A stretch of 44,510 nt of DNA from Chroococcus sp. CMT-3BRIN-NPC107 (GCA_019359635.1 JAHHGY010000030.1:1-44510); one strand, 5' to 3'. Counted from the first letter of the stretch, positions 18,622 through 29,205 are shown. Numbers and translations: made by a program. The notes: generated by a model not told the origin, from the letters alone.

Positions 18622-19132
18622 GGTAATAGTTTTTAAAGCCGCAGTTGAGAGCTTACTTAGGTAGTTGTTACGAAGCTCTCCGCCCCTAAACCTGCTTTTT
18701 GCCTCTTTCCAAGGATGTCTTAAAAGTGTTGGATGCTACCCGAACTGCTCCCTAGCGCCCAAGTTTGGAGACAAATTGCTCTAAATCCCCCAATTCTGGG
18801 GGATTTAGGGGGCAAATGCCGGATATTTGATACTTCTGAGACATCCTCTCAACTCAAGTTTTATTTGAATAGTGATAATTTAAACCCAAACAACCAATAT
18901 TCAATGAGTTTAACTATTTTCGGCAAAACCCAATCGACTTAGATAATTGCTAAACTTTTTGTTTTGTACTTAGCTGGTACTTACTCCTATAAAACATTTT
19001 GAAGTGGGTATACTAAGTTCAAAACTTTTTGATGAATATTACTTAACACAACTTTGTCAATCTTTATTCTGGGAGAGGTGAGTTCTATTAGATTCGCGCG
19101 ATCATAAAAAATAAAAACAGCAGCAAAAATAG
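18622..19132. other. 511-bp gene-poor region with palindromic repeat
   Basis: No credible gene lies between putA and the DUF3891 gene. A 69-codon open frame at 18733-18942 runs straight through a palindromic repeat (translating as NPPILGDLGG) and has no ribosome site, so I treat it as non-coding. The stretch holds the hairpin at 18647-18680 and the repeat at 18781-18808, with AT-rich sequence beyond. Confidence 0.6.
18781..18808. repeat. Cyanobacterial CTAAATCCCCC palindrome
   Basis: CTAAATCCCCC (18781-18791) and GGGGGATTTAG (18798-18808) are perfect 11-bp complements around AATTCT, followed by GGGGGC. Palindromes of this type are dispersed in many cyanobacterial genomes and often generate spurious short ORF calls. 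The family statement is from general knowledge; the palindrome itself is directly visible. Confidence 0.8.
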
Positions 19133-19861
19133 ATGATCGCAAACCAACACGAAAAGGGCTGGGAAATAATATACCACCGCGCCCATGCTTTACTAGCGGC
19201 AGAAATAGCCGGACATTGGCACTCTAAAGATAGACCAAAAAGGATAATTGAAACTGTAGCAGCTATTTCTCACCACGACGATTTAGAGCGCGAATGGGAA
19301 GGCAAAAATCTTACCCCCGCAGGTACTCCTTTAGATTTTACTTTAGATAAAGAAACTGACTTAAAAAAGCTCAAAGAGCAAACGGTAAACTCTCGCTATC
19401 GAGGACGCTGGGTAGCAATGCTAATTTCGATGCACACCAGCTTTCTCAATGAAGGTAAAAGAGGAGAATCGCTAGAACTCGATAGCTTTTTAGACGAGCA
19501 ATTAGCAAATCAAACAAAGTGGCGCAAAGAACTAGGTGTTAGTAAAGAAGAAGCCGAAAAAGCCTATGCTTTTTTTCAATGGTGTGATCGCTTTTCCTTA
19601 ATTTTGTGCAACCGCGAGTTACCCGCCGGAGAACGCGCTTTAGAAATTAGTAAGGGACCAGATGGCAAGCGATATGATGTGATGGAAACAAGCGAGGGTA
19701 ATGTCTGCGTCAAGCCTTGGCCCTTTGAAAAGGAAAAGTTTACCGTTTCTGTTGAGGCGTGTTATTTAGACCGAGTACAATTTGGCGATAGCGCCGAACT
19801 TACCGCCGCCTTGAAAGATGCGCCTATTAAATTATTGGAGTGGACGTTAGTTAAGCAATAA
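19133..19861 (+). CDS. DUF3891 family protein (HD-like His/Asp pattern)
   Basis: A 242-aa soluble protein recognised as DUF3891 by its start (IIYHRAHALLAAEIAGHW, about 12-29) followed by ETVAAISHHDDLEREWEG (about 40-57). The spaced His residues (15, 18, 28) and the HHDD cluster (47-50) resemble a metal-dependent HD phosphohydrolase site. A second conserved part is FFQWCDRFSLILCNRELP (about 148-165). The HD interpretation is my inference; no activity is established. It ends 3 bp before the convergent Uma2 gene. It has no signal peptide or membrane segment. Confidence 0.8.
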   Translation: MIANQHEKGWEIIYHRAHALLAAEIAGHWHSKDRPKRIIETVAAISHHDDLEREWEGKNLTPAGTPLDFTLDKETDLKKLKEQTVNSRYRGRWVAMLISMHTSFLNEGKRGESLELDSFLDEQLANQTKWRKELGVSKEEAEKAYAFFQWCDRFSLILCNRELPAGERALEISKGPDGKRYDVMETSEGNVCVKPWPFEKEKFTVSVEACYLDRVQFGDSAELTAALKDAPIKLLEWTLVKQ

Positions 19862-19864
19862 TTA

Positions 19865-20440
19865 TTACCAAACTTGTTCGAGATTGAGGACAAATCCCGG
19901 CAAAACTGTTTCTCCTAATAGCGTATTAGGGGAAACAATTATTTCTACTTCGGTATTAGCGCGATAAATTTCTACTTGCTGAGATTTGCGGTCAATCAAC
20001 CAACCTAATTGAGTACCGTTAGCTAAATACTCAAGCATTTTGTCTTGGATTACAGAAGTGCGATCGCTCGGCGAAAGTAATTCAATGACAAAATCAGGAC
20101 AGAGGGGAATAAATTTTTGTTTTTGCGACGCCGTAAGAGTATCCCACCGTTCTAATTTTATCCAAGCAGCATCAGGAGAGAGAAAGGCGGAATTAGGGAG
20201 CCTAAAACCTGTGGAAGAATCAAATACTTTACCCAGTTTTTTCTGGTCGTTCCAGATCCAAAGTTGAGCAGTGATTGCAGCGTTTCTATTTCCTGTTTCT
20301 CCGCCAGTGGGTGGCATAATAATTAATTCTCCCGTTGCGGTGCGTTCAAACCTAAGATCGCGGTTTGCCTGGCATAGCTGAAAATATTGTTCATCGCTTA
20401 GGCTAATAATCGAGTTGAGATGAACGGTTAAAGCATTCAT
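19865..20440 (-). CDS. Uma2 family (DUF820) nuclease-fold protein
   Basis: A 191-aa member of the same family as the gene at 14719-15300, but with intact core residues: LIIMPPTGGETG, Asp in LSPDAAWI, Glu in CPDFVIELLSPSD, and the Lys in QDKMLEYLANGTQLGWLID. These fit the PD-(D/E)XK nuclease-fold pattern. Members are numerous in cyanobacterial genomes and usually stand alone; what they cut, if anything, is not known. The gene is convergent with DUF3891, with only 3 bp between the stops. The two Uma2 proteins in this window are clearly different subfamilies rather than recent copies. Confidence 0.9.
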   Translation of the reverse strand: MNALTVHLNSIISLSDEQYFQLCQANRDLRFERTATGELIIMPPTGGETGNRNAAITAQLWIWNDQKKLGKVFDSSTGFRLPNSAFLSPDAAWIKLERWDTLTASQKQKFIPLCPDFVIELLSPSDRTSVIQDKMLEYLANGTQLGWLIDRKSQQVEIYRANTEVEIIVSPNTLLGETVLPGFVLNLEQVW

Positions 20441-20585
20441 TTTGAGTTATAAAATTAAGAGTAGGGGTAGGTCTTTGCATTCGCCCTAGGACAACTATTC
20501 TACGCCTTCGATTTGGTATTCTAATTCTCGCTTTTGCAAAAACGCTAGTTTAAACAGTATTCCCTAGAAGCAAAAGAAAGGTTTA

Positions 20586-21695
20586 TTAACGAACTAAAGA
20601 TATAGTATCTTTCCAGTTTACTTGAAACCTTTGAGAAACTGCTAATGTGTGCAGCCTGTGATACCAACCATAAGCAATAAATTTTTCAGGTTCCGTTGAT
20701 ATCTGCAAAAAATTTGTGCCATACATCCCAGTTTTTTCGCTACCTATAACGATAAAATCATCGTTTACAGGCTTATATGGTCCAGTAACATCATCAGAAA
20801 TATACCAATATAAAGACGAATTGGTAATTTTTTTAGGCGGCGATTTTTGCAGCCACTTTGGGTTCATAAGCATCTTGAAGCATGAGAAAAATAAATGATA
20901 CTTCCCATCTTTGTAAATAACTTGCGGTCGCTCCATGTGGTAGTAGGGCCAATCTACTGCATCGGTGGGGGCTTCAATAGCTGGCGGTAACAGCTTGTAA
21001 GGGCCAGAAATTTTGTCGGCTACCGCCAAACCAATACATCCTTGAAAGTTGCCAACTACTTTAGAACTAGCACAAATAAACATATAATAATTGCCAGTTT
21101 TATCATCCTTAAAAATATAAGGATCGCGCCAGTGAAAATGTCCCGTCCACTGACTGCGACCGTACCAAAAATTGTCATTTTCTGGCTTCAATAAATAGTT
21201 GTTAGAAGTACGCGAAAAGTGCAAACCATCATTAGATGTTGCTAAACCAATGGCTTCATTTTTAAGGTCTGGTTCTTGCAAGCCGCCTGCGGAGTAGAAT
21301 AAATAATAAATACCATCTTCCTTATAAGTACAGCCAGCACATATTCGACCAGACTCCCAGTTATTAATAGGTTCAGGCTCAAGAATGCTCCCTAAATCCT
21401 GCCATTGACGCATATCCGTAGAAATAGCACCGCAGATATTGCTGATCGTCCACCAAGGGTTTTGTCCTTCTAACCCTTTTAAGTAGAACATCCGGTAAAC
21501 ATTGTCATCTTTTAAAACCCAAGGGTCCCAAATCATCGGTTCGCCTCGGCGTAGCGATCGCAAAATCTCTGTAACTGTTTCGCCGATCGTAAATTTACCG
21601 CGCTCAATGATGCTAGTAGTTGCCCGATCCGGGCTTCCAGTAGGTAGAGGTTCAAGGTGGGTAAGAATTTTTTGCTGTAACGAATTTAGTTTCAT
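20586..21695 (-). CDS. Five-bladed beta-propeller glycoside hydrolase, clan GH-J (GH68/GH32)-like
   Basis: A 369-aa protein with the three acidic signatures of GH68/GH32-type enzymes, spaced as expected: Asp57 in IWDPWVL (nucleophile position), Asp191 in WRDPYIF (transition-state stabiliser) and Glu255 in MERPQVI (acid/base). Between them are repeated blade motifs such as YRMFYL, YYLFYSAG, YYMFICASS and YHLFFSC. GH68 enzymes are levansucrases, inulosucrases or invertases acting on sucrose. GH43-like alternatives share the propeller, and I cannot exclude them. There is no signal peptide, which is unusual for levansucrases and would imply an intracellular sucrose/fructoside enzyme. The gene is single, with spacers of about 145 bp and 270 bp. 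The fold and acidic residues are seen; substrate is inferred. Confidence 0.65.
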   Translation of the reverse strand: MKLNSLQQKILTHLEPLPTGSPDRATTSIIERGKFTIGETVTEILRSLRRGEPMIWDPWVLKDDNVYRMFYLKGLEGQNPWWTISNICGAISTDMRQWQDLGSILEPEPINNWESGRICAGCTYKEDGIYYLFYSAGGLQEPDLKNEAIGLATSNDGLHFSRTSNNYLLKPENDNFWYGRSQWTGHFHWRDPYIFKDDKTGNYYMFICASSKVVGNFQGCIGLAVADKISGPYKLLPPAIEAPTDAVDWPYYHMERPQVIYKDGKYHLFFSCFKMLMNPKWLQKSPPKKITNSSLYWYISDDVTGPYKPVNDDFIVIGSEKTGMYGTNFLQISTEPEKFIAYGWYHRLHTLAVSQRFQVNWKDTISLVR

Positions 21696-21966
21696 TTAAA
21701 AATGGGTTGCTAAATGTTTATATTGCTTTTCAATCCGCTAACTTGCAGCATGAGTTGTGGGGTAGGCAGGATGCTTACCCCGTTGATAGAACAATAGACG
21801 GCTTCATAAAAATCTAACTGGCGTTGCACTTAGGTAGGAGTCGCTATCAGTGGATTAACTAAGCGCGAAGTCTTCGCACTAAAAGCCATTATTCCTATAA
21901 TCAGAACAAATTATCTAAAGTTTCCCTTTAAGTAGATCGTGTCATTTGGGGAGCAAACATTCTATT

Positions 21967-23025
21967 TTAAGCTCGCAAAGAAAATTCCATTGCTGAGAGG
22001 TTAGTTCCCGTATGCACCACTTTCTCTAACTGAAAACCGCACTTCTCAAACAAATCCTTAAATTGTTGTTGAGTACGCCAAGCACCTCCAGGAACTGCCA
22101 CCATAATCTGTACGGCAAAAAGCCCAGGCAAGATGCCATCTGGACTTTCTGGTGGCTCTCCCAAATCGGGAACAAAAGCCTGCAAAAGCACAATTTTTCC
22201 GTACTTTGGCAGAGCTTTTTTACAGTTATTCAGTATCTTCATCGCATCTTCGTCATTCCACGCCGAGATAAAATACTTCATAACGATCGCATCAGCACCG
22301 CTTGGCACTTCTGCAAAGACATCGCCAGAGATTACTTGCACGGCATCTCGATCGAGTCCTTGCTTCTCCAAATATGCTGGGGCTGTCTGGGTAACATAAG
22401 GCACGTCAAACAATATCCCTTTACAGCCAGACTTTTTGACAATACTAGCAATCAGCCCTCCTTGACCGCCGCCAACATCCATAACAATCTCAAATTGGCT
22501 AAAGTCATAAACTTCAAGCAGCGAGTCAACAGCATGATTTGTCAGAAAACTCATGGCATTGATGAACGTATCGCCACTCCAAGGATTATCTCTAGTAAAC
22601 TCGTAGACACTTTTACCGTTTGCTTGCTCAAAAGGCACAACGTCAGTATCCAAACAGTTTTCAAGCTGCTTCCATGCGTCCCACTGACAGGGTTCGGTGA
22701 TGTGCATCGCAAAATGACCCATCGAAGGCCCAGCATTGGTGACAAGGAGTGCTGACAATTGCGTTGCCCCAAAAACACGTCCTGGGGTTTCTTCCAAAAC
22801 GCCTAAGTGACTTAAAGCCCGCAGGACAACATAGAGCTTTTCTACATTAGTAGAGGTAGTGACAGCTAAAGTTTCGACACTTTGCGGCTTTTCTTGGAGC
22901 AGGTTAAATATACCTAAGCGGGTTGCCACATAAACGCATTGGCTTTCCCAAAAAGCTTGGATCATGCCAAAAACTTTTTTTTTAGCCTCCATTGTGCTGA
23001 GTGCTGGGGTTGGTGCGGTTTGCAT
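21967..23025 (-). CDS. O-methyltransferase-fold protein (hydroxyindole/CrtF-BchU-like), atypical active site
   Basis: A 352-aa protein of the dimeric plant-type O-methyltransferase family. An N-terminal winged-helix dimerisation domain (about 15-100) precedes the SAM-binding Rossmann domain with DVGGGQGG at 183-190 and FDVPYV near 207-212. In most members the catalytic His lies in a (L/H)HDWxDE motif; here the aligned segment is FISAWNDED (252-260), with Ser254 in place of His. It may therefore be non-catalytic or use another residue. Related proteins include the bacteriochlorophyll C-20 methyltransferase BchU and the carotenoid enzyme CrtF. It lies downstream of chlH on the same strand, but a hairpin terminator and 256 bp separate them. 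Substrate unknown. Confidence 0.8.
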   Translation of the reverse strand: MQTAPTPALSTMEAKKKVFGMIQAFWESQCVYVATRLGIFNLLQEKPQSVETLAVTTSTNVEKLYVVLRALSHLGVLEETPGRVFGATQLSALLVTNAGPSMGHFAMHITEPCQWDAWKQLENCLDTDVVPFEQANGKSVYEFTRDNPWSGDTFINAMSFLTNHAVDSLLEVYDFSQFEIVMDVGGGQGGLIASIVKKSGCKGILFDVPYVTQTAPAYLEKQGLDRDAVQVISGDVFAEVPSGADAIVMKYFISAWNDEDAMKILNNCKKALPKYGKIVLLQAFVPDLGEPPESPDGILPGLFAVQIMVAVPGGAWRTQQQFKDLFEKCGFQLEKVVHTGTNLSAMEFSLRA

Positions 23026-23241
23026 TAGTTATTTTTACAGATTAATAAAGGTTTTGGAACACGGAAATTAACGCGCGATCGCCGACGCAAACTATTGTAG
23101 TTGAGTTAGACGATATAGTCCTTTGGTTGAATAGTTAAAGGGTCAACAAGTGCGATCGCTCTTTCTAATTGTTCCATTAGCTGTTTACAAGCTGCTGCCT
23201 TGGCTTTAATACGTCACCTAAGCGCCATAGAAAAGTTTTAA

Positions 23242-23268
23242 CGTGGAGGTATGTTAATAGCCTCCACG
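23242..23268 (-). terminator. Likely chlH terminator
   Basis: CGTGGAGG (23242-23249) and CCTCCACG (23261-23268) form a perfect 8-bp stem with an 11-nt loop. It lies 14 bp beyond the chlH stop. On the minus strand the stem is followed by TTAAAACTTTT. This argues that the methyltransferase gene has its own promoter in 23026-23241. Confidence 0.65.
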
Positions 23269-23281
23269 CCAGTTCATTAGC

Positions 23282-26200
23282 TTATTCTATGCCTTCGATC
23301 CGATCTTCGACTTCTTGGTACAGGTCGCGCAACATCTGTAAGTTGCTTTCGCTAGTTTCCCAGTAGCCGCGCCCATTTACTTCCAATAAAGTTGAAACTA
23401 CTTTGCGGAAAGAATGGGGGTTGAGGTTCATTAAACGCGATCGCATAGCCTCGTCTTGAATAAACGTTGTATTGGTATCTTCGTAAATCCAATTATCCAC
23501 CGCTCCCGCCGTTGCACTCCAACCCATTGTGTTTACTAGGCGCTTGGAAAGCTCCCTTACACCCTCGTAGCCATGATTTAGCATTCCTTCGTACCACTTG
23601 GGGTTTAGTAGCTTAGTACGGGCATCTAAACGCACGGTTTCCGATAGGCTGCGGACTTGGGCGTTAGCGGTAGTTGTATCGGCAATAAAGGACGATGGGG
23701 TTTTACCGTCAGTGCGTAAACTAGCTACAAGTTTTGTGGGATCGGAGTCGAAATAATGACTAACATCTGTCAAGCTAATTTCTGAGGAGTCGAGATTTTG
23801 GAAGGTGACATCGACAGTTTTTAAAGCGGTTTCAAAAATCTGCTGTGATTTATCCATCATCCCCGGCTCGTCAGCGCTAAAGGCGTAGGATTTACGACTG
23901 AGGTACATATCTTGTAACTCGGCTTCGCTATCCCAAGTGCTATTTTCTACAGCTAGGTTGACGTTAGATGAGTAAGAACCTGAAGCATTAGAAAATACGC
24001 GAGTTGCGGCTTGACGCAGATTAATCCCCATTTCTTCGGCTTGAGTTAGTGCGTGTTTGCGAACGTAGTTCATAGATAGCGGTTCATCAGCTTCGGCTGC
24101 CATTTTTACCGCTTGATCGAGCAAGTTCATTTGATTGATAAACAAGTCGCGGAATACGCCAGAACAGTTGATAACTACGTCTATGCGGGGTCTTCCTAAT
24201 TCAGCTAAGGAAATTAGTTCTAGTTTATTAACTCTACCTAACGCATCGGGTACGGGGCGAACTCCTACCATCCACATAACTTGAGCGAGAGATTCGCCGT
24301 AGGTTTTGATGTTGTCTGTTCCCCAAAGTACGCAGGCGATCGTTTCTGGGTATTGACCGCCATTTTCGACTTTTTGACGCTCTAATAAGCGATCGACAAC
24401 GATTTTGGCAGATGTTACCGCCGCCGTTGTGGGGATAGATTGGGGATCGAGTGCGTGAATATTTTTCCCTGTAGGTAATACGTCCGGGTTGCGGATCGGA
24501 TCGCCGCCAGGCCCAGGTAGCACATACTCGCCTTCTAAAGCTTTGAGTAATGCACCTAATTCGTTATCAGCGCATACTTGTACAAGGCAAAATTCTAGAT
24601 ACTCAAATAACGGTTTTAGGTCTTGAGAATCGACTTTTGGATAGCCTGCTTGATGGAGTGCTTCTACCCAAGGCTCTTTTTTACCCATGTTGAAAAAGTT
24701 GAGTTTAGCAACTTTAGCAACTCTACCATCGGCATCAGTTTGGGCTTTTACGAGGGCAGAAACGGCGCTTCTAGTTGCTAAAGTAATATTTTGCAGCAAT
24801 TCGACATCTTCTAAAATACCTCGATCGTTACGGCGGTAAATTTCGTTAATGTCTCGCGCGATGCTGGTAGCAATAATGCGCGGTAAACTTTTGGTTTCTT
24901 GTTCGTTGCGATCGAGACTAGCAATATTTACAAGCGTTGCGATCGCTTCTTCAGCACTTGGAGGCTTGCCAATCACGTGCAACCCGCAAGGGAGTAAGCG
25001 CGACTCAATCTCCATCAACCGTCTATAAACCATGCCGACAATATTATCTCGCTCCTCGGCGGTCATATCTTTAGCATCGGTTTCTGGGAGAGTAATATCT
25101 TTGTCTAAGTTCACCAATCGGCATTTGTCCATAATGGTGTTGACAATAGGAATTCCTCTACCGCTACCTTTGAGGGTTTGGTAAGAAGCAATTAATTCGC
25201 TGAGTTCTTTTAACCCTTTGTACAACCCAGCATTTTCGGCAGGTGGGGTCAAATAGCTGATAGTTTCGGCATAACTGCGACGCTTGGCGATCGTTGCTTC
25301 GCTAGGATTATTAGCAGCGTAGTAATACAGGTTAGGAATTGAACCAATTAAGTTATCTGGGTAACATTCCCCAGACATTCCCATTTGTTTACCAGGCATA
25401 AATTCTAGCGAACCATGAGTACCAAAATGCAATACTGCGTCAGCTTTCCAGATTTGCTCTAAATAGGTGTAGTAAGCGGCAAAACCGTGATGAGGACTAG
25501 CAGAGCGGGAAAATAACAACCGCATGGGGTCGCCTTCGTAGCCAAAGGTTGGTTGTACGCCAATAAATACATTGCCGAATTGTTTGCCGTAAATTAATAA
25601 ATTCTGCCCGTCGGTGTTGAGATGTCCGGGAGGCGCTCCCCAGTTTTCTTCCAATCGGTGAGAGTAAGGGGTTAGCTGTTCGTACTCTTGTACGGACATT
25701 TTATAAGCAATATTCAATTCGGGGCTATTGTACTGCGCCTGAGCATCGTGGATAACTTCCTGCATTAAAGCAGCGGCAGATTCGGGCAATTCTGGCAAGT
25801 CGTAGCCGTTGCGCTTAAGCGCTTGCATGACTTCGTAAATTGAGCCAAATACATCTAAATAAGCCGCCGTCCCCACATTGCCTTTATCTGGGGGGAAGCT
25901 AAAGACAGTAATTGCTACTCTTTTCTGTAACTTTGGCTGACGGCGCAAGTTTACCCACTTCATCGCCCGTCTTACTACCGTTTCAATTCGATCTTGCAGG
26001 GCGATCGCTTTTCCAGTATTTGCATCGCGTCCTGATAAAATTATCGGCTCAATTGCTCCATCTAATTCGGGGATCGCAATTTGCAAAGCTACTTGAATTG
26101 GGTGCAATCCCAATTCGCTATCTTGCCATTCTTGGGTTGTTTGAAACACTAAAGGCAATGCCACCATATAAGGGCGATTCAAGCGTTTTAGAGTTTCAAT

Positions 26201-27265
26201 TGCTTTAGGATGATCTTGTCTTGCGGGTCCGCCAACTAAAGCAAATCCGGTTAGCGATATAACTACATCAACTAAACAATTTCCTTCTTGACCCTTACTA
26301 TCCCAAAAATAAGCCTCTACAGGTTTAGAAAAGTCCAATCCGCCAGCAAAAACGGGAATTACTTTCGCTCCCATTGCCTCAAATTCTTGCACCATTGCCA
26401 CATAATGGGCATCATCCCCTGTTACTAGGTGGGTGCGCTGCAATACTAAGCCTACGCAAGGCGCTAGAGGATCTTTTAAGTCAGCACTAATATCTTTACG
26501 GCTGTTGTACCAGTTTAGGTACTCTTTGACATCCTCAAACATCCGCGTAGCTAAGGGATGCCAGATCCCCATGTCCGGATAAGTTACCGGATCTTGGTAC
26601 TTTAATGCTTCTTTGTATGCGCCCGGAAAGATATATTTATCCGTCAGCATCAGCAGAAAATTCTCTAAGTTTTCCGAAGATCCGCCTAGCCAGTATTGGA
26701 AACTAAGCATGAAATTACGGGCATCTTGGGCTTTATCTATTGGCAGATATTTTAGGACTTTGGGCAAAGTCTGCAATAGTTTGAGCATTCCATCTTGAAA
26801 AGACGCGCCCGATTTTTCTTTACGATTACGCATAAATTGCGCGATCGCACTTTTTGATTGTCCTAGCTGCGCCATCGAAAAGCTACCCATTTTATTTAGG
26901 CGCATTACTTGAGGCATAGAAGGAAAAACCACTGCTACGTTCAAGTTGTCGCGGTGGGGTTCTACCGCAGCTACTACCTTATCGGCTAAGTCTTCAATAA
27001 AAATTAGCGAACCAATAAATACATTAGCTTTGGCAACGTCTTTTTTAAATTCTTCGTAGTTTTCGTTAGAGCGCAATTCTTCAATCAAGTAGCCAGAAAT
27101 TTCAATCGCCAGCGACGGGTGTTTGTCATTAATTGACCGCACCGCCTGCGATAGGGCGCTTTGATACTGGGACTCTAACACGACATAGACCACTTTAATT
27201 AGCGCTCGCCCCTGCAAGTTGTCTGGTGCGATATGTCTGATGGTGGACTTGACGTGAGTGAACAT
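23282..27265 (-). CDS. chlH: Magnesium chelatase subunit H
   Basis: A 1327-aa porphyrin-binding subunit that, with the AAA+ ChlI and ChlD subunits, inserts Mg2+ into protoporphyrin IX as the first committed chlorophyll step. The whole chain matches ChlH: the N-terminal tetrapyrrole-binding head, the segment [21 protein letters not shown] type region near 280-295, the core [20 protein letters not shown] (about 617-636), and the C-terminal [19 protein letters not shown]. The ATG is preceded by AGGAG. Length is normal (family about 1330 aa) and no interruption is seen. It diverges from the LpxB-related gene over 165 bp. chlI and chlD are not in the window. Confidence 0.98.
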   Translation of the reverse strand: MFTHVKSTIRHIAPDNLQGRALIKVVYVVLESQYQSALSQAVRSINDKHPSLAIEISGYLIEELRSNENYEEFKKDVAKANVFIGSLIFIEDLADKVVAAVEPHRDNLNVAVVFPSMPQVMRLNKMGSFSMAQLGQSKSAIAQFMRNRKEKSGASFQDGMLKLLQTLPKVLKYLPIDKAQDARNFMLSFQYWLGGSSENLENFLLMLTDKYIFPGAYKEALKYQDPVTYPDMGIWHPLATRMFEDVKEYLNWYNSRKDISADLKDPLAPCVGLVLQRTHLVTGDDAHYVAMVQEFEAMGAKVIPVFAGGLDFSKPVEAYFWDSKGQEGNCLVDVVISLTGFALVGGPARQDHPKAIETLKRLNRPYMVALPLVFQTTQEWQDSELGLHPIQVALQIAIPELDGAIEPIILSGRDANTGKAIALQDRIETVVRRAMKWVNLRRQPKLQKRVAITVFSFPPDKGNVGTAAYLDVFGSIYEVMQALKRNGYDLPELPESAAALMQEVIHDAQAQYNSPELNIAYKMSVQEYEQLTPYSHRLEENWGAPPGHLNTDGQNLLIYGKQFGNVFIGVQPTFGYEGDPMRLLFSRSASPHHGFAAYYTYLEQIWKADAVLHFGTHGSLEFMPGKQMGMSGECYPDNLIGSIPNLYYYAANNPSEATIAKRRSYAETISYLTPPAENAGLYKGLKELSELIASYQTLKGSGRGIPIVNTIMDKCRLVNLDKDITLPETDAKDMTAEERDNIVGMVYRRLMEIESRLLPCGLHVIGKPPSAEEAIATLVNIASLDRNEQETKSLPRIIATSIARDINEIYRRNDRGILEDVELLQNITLATRSAVSALVKAQTDADGRVAKVAKLNFFNMGKKEPWVEALHQAGYPKVDSQDLKPLFEYLEFCLVQVCADNELGALLKALEGEYVLPGPGGDPIRNPDVLPTGKNIHALDPQSIPTTAAVTSAKIVVDRLLERQKVENGGQYPETIACVLWGTDNIKTYGESLAQVMWMVGVRPVPDALGRVNKLELISLAELGRPRIDVVINCSGVFRDLFINQMNLLDQAVKMAAEADEPLSMNYVRKHALTQAEEMGINLRQAATRVFSNASGSYSSNVNLAVENSTWDSEAELQDMYLSRKSYAFSADEPGMMDKSQQIFETALKTVDVTFQNLDSSEISLTDVSHYFDSDPTKLVASLRTDGKTPSSFIADTTTANAQVRSLSETVRLDARTKLLNPKWYEGMLNHGYEGVRELSKRLVNTMGWSATAGAVDNWIYEDTNTTFIQDEAMRSRLMNLNPHSFRKVVSTLLEVNGRGYWETSESNLQMLRDLYQEVEDRIEGIE

Positions 27266-27430
27266 AGAGCGTTTCTCCTGTGATTCGGGATCTATTGCCC
27301 CTGGGATTTAAAAACGTTATTAGTGAATGACTTCTACAGTAGTTTTTATCAAAAAATGCTTACCAAATGCGGGTTAAGCGCATTTATGACACAATTTGTA
27401 TAAATATCTTGCAACAATTCTTTGCGTTAA

Positions 27431-28717
27431 TTGACAAAAAAAGTAGTAGTGACTCAACTATTTATTACAAAATCTTCATCCGCCGCCGATGTTTTGATTC
27501 TTGCCAACGGGCCAGGAGAAGTAACAACTTGGGTGCGTCCGGTTGTTCGGGCTTTACGACAACAATTAGGCAACACAAGGGAACAACTGCGTATTTCAAT
27601 AATTTTATCTCCTTGTCCCCACGCTACGGGCAAAGAAGCGGAAATTTGCCGCAGTTACGAGGAAGTAGACAGGGTACAGGAGGCCAAGTATTTTTGGCAG
27701 TTTTTGTTGAGGGGAAAAACCGCCCAGTCTTGGGAATGGCGCGATCGCGGTGTGGTACTTTTTTTAGGTGGAGATAGCTTTTTTACTGTAGTTATTGGCA
27801 AACGTTTGGGTTATAAAACCGTAGTTTATGCAGAGTGGGAAACTCGCTGGCATCAATGGATTGACCGTTTTGGAGTCATGCAAGCTCAAGCTATTAAACC
27901 CAAATATGCCTATAAATCTGCAGTGGTCGGGGATTTGATGCTAGAGGCAGCCCAAAAGCAACAAGCACGTAACGTTAAAACCGAACTAATTGGGATATTA
28001 CCAGGCTCGAAAGCAGCAAAACTAGGTCAAGGCGTGCCTTTAATGTTGGCGATCGCTGAAATTATTTCGGTAGCGCGTCCGCAAACTCGTTTCGTAATAC
28101 CTGTTGCGCCCACCGTTGACTTAGATACTTTGGCTAATTTTGCTAATCCTGACTTTAATCCAGTAATTGAGCGGGTAGGAGGAGCTAGTGCAATTCTTGT
28201 CTCAAATCCTCCCAAACTAAAAACTTCTGGAGGCTTAGAAGTTGATTTATGGCTAAAGTCGCCAGCTTACGAGCTTTTAGCTCAATGCAGCATTTGTATA
28301 ACTACCGTAGGCGCTAATACCGCAGAACTTGGAGCTTTGGCTGTACCAATGATTGTACTGCTGCCTACGCAACAATTAGATGCGATGCGATCTTGGGATG
28401 GTATTCCCGGTTTGTTAGCTTCTTTACCCGTTGTCGGTACAAATATGGCAAAACTAATCAATTGGGTAATTCTAAATTTACCTAGACGTTTGTACGCTTG
28501 GCCAAATATTTGGGCAAATTCTGAGGTAGTACCAGAACTTGTAGGTAATCTTCAACCAAAGGAAGTAGCGGCGATGGTATTAGATTATTTAGATCATCCA
28601 GAAAAACTCCAGCAAATAAGCAAAGTTTTGCAGAGTATACGCGGCGAATCTGGAGCGGCGCAAAAATTAGCGGCTTTAGTCACAGCAGAATTACAGGAAA
28701 AAGAAAAATTATCCTAA
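27431..28717 (+). CDS. LpxB-related (lipid-A-disaccharide synthase-like) protein
   Basis: A 428-aa protein with a GT-B-type glycosyltransferase outline like LpxB. It begins ADVLILANGPGEVTTWVRPV and has the C-terminal ITTVGANTAELGALAVPMIVLLPTQQLD that corresponds to the UDP-sugar site. It is distinct from true LpxB, whose N-terminus reads close to STGEVSGDLQG. Cyanobacteria carry this as a separate conserved protein of unknown substrate. The start is uncertain: the frame opens at TTG (27431), and an in-frame GTG at 27449 is possible. Neither has a good ribosome site. It is transcribed divergently from chlH. Family likeness is firm; function is not. Confidence 0.75.
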   Translation: MTKKVVVTQLFITKSSSAADVLILANGPGEVTTWVRPVVRALRQQLGNTREQLRISIILSPCPHATGKEAEICRSYEEVDRVQEAKYFWQFLLRGKTAQSWEWRDRGVVLFLGGDSFFTVVIGKRLGYKTVVYAEWETRWHQWIDRFGVMQAQAIKPKYAYKSAVVGDLMLEAAQKQQARNVKTELIGILPGSKAAKLGQGVPLMLAIAEIISVARPQTRFVIPVAPTVDLDTLANFANPDFNPVIERVGGASAILVSNPPKLKTSGGLEVDLWLKSPAYELLAQCSICITTVGANTAELGALAVPMIVLLPTQQLDAMRSWDGIPGLLASLPVVGTNMAKLINWVILNLPRRLYAWPNIWANSEVVPELVGNLQPKEVAAMVLDYLDHPEKLQQISKVLQSIRGESGAAQKLAALVTAELQEKEKLS

Positions 28718-28729
28718 GAAAAATTCCCA

Positions 28730-29116
28730 TTATTCGGAAGATTGCCCATCTCTACGCCCTAGCTCGTAAACTCCACAACCCATACAGGCAATCACTCCCA
28801 TGCTAATCGCCCAACTACCACCTAAGCCTAGTTCTACACCGTAATTGCATAGTGCGCCTAAGCCCAAAAATGGCACGATGCTAACAATTGAGGCATAAAA
28901 AGCATTTTGCGATTCTCTAGCGTTGCGAGTACGCTCAAATTCTTTAGTGCTAGTGTATAAACTTCGCTCGGCGTAGTTAAACCAGCGTTGCAGTTGCAAG
29001 GTTAACCAGTCGCTAAAGGATGAAAATCCTAAATATAGTGCTAATGACCACAAACTCGTCCCAGCGATCGCACTAGCATTTATATGAAAGCTAAAAGGAA
29101 AAATATCGTTGAACAT
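28730..29116 (-). CDS. Small integral membrane protein, function unknown
   Basis: A 128-aa protein with hydrophobic segments at about 11-33 and two more in the C-terminal half (about 78-98 and 101-117). The middle (about 40-70) is soluble and charged (RWFNYAERSLYTSTKEFERTRNARESQN). The C-terminus ELGRRDGQSSE is polar. Composition and codon use look like the neighbours, and it is convergent with the LpxB-related gene (12-bp gap). I do not recognise a named domain, and no catalytic motif is apparent. Confidence 0.65.
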   Translation of the reverse strand: MFNDIFPFSFHINASAIAGTSLWSLALYLGFSSFSDWLTLQLQRWFNYAERSLYTSTKEFERTRNARESQNAFYASIVSIVPFLGLGALCNYGVELGLGGSWAISMGVIACMGCGVYELGRRDGQSSE

Positions 29117-29205
29117 ATACAGATTGAGCGATCGTTAAATTTACAGACATTCCTTCAAAAATTTTAACGATAAACCAGCCTATTCACAAAATCCATTCCC
29201 CACTC

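Noticed and set aside
18733..18942. 69-codon open frame after putA
   Set aside because: It runs through the CTAAATCCCCC palindrome (NPPILGDLGG), has no ribosome site and has low-complexity composition. It is a repeat-derived artefact.
27431..28717. True lipid-A-disaccharide synthase LpxB
   Set aside because: The N-terminal motif differs from LpxB and no other lpx genes adjoin, so the protein is only LpxB-related.
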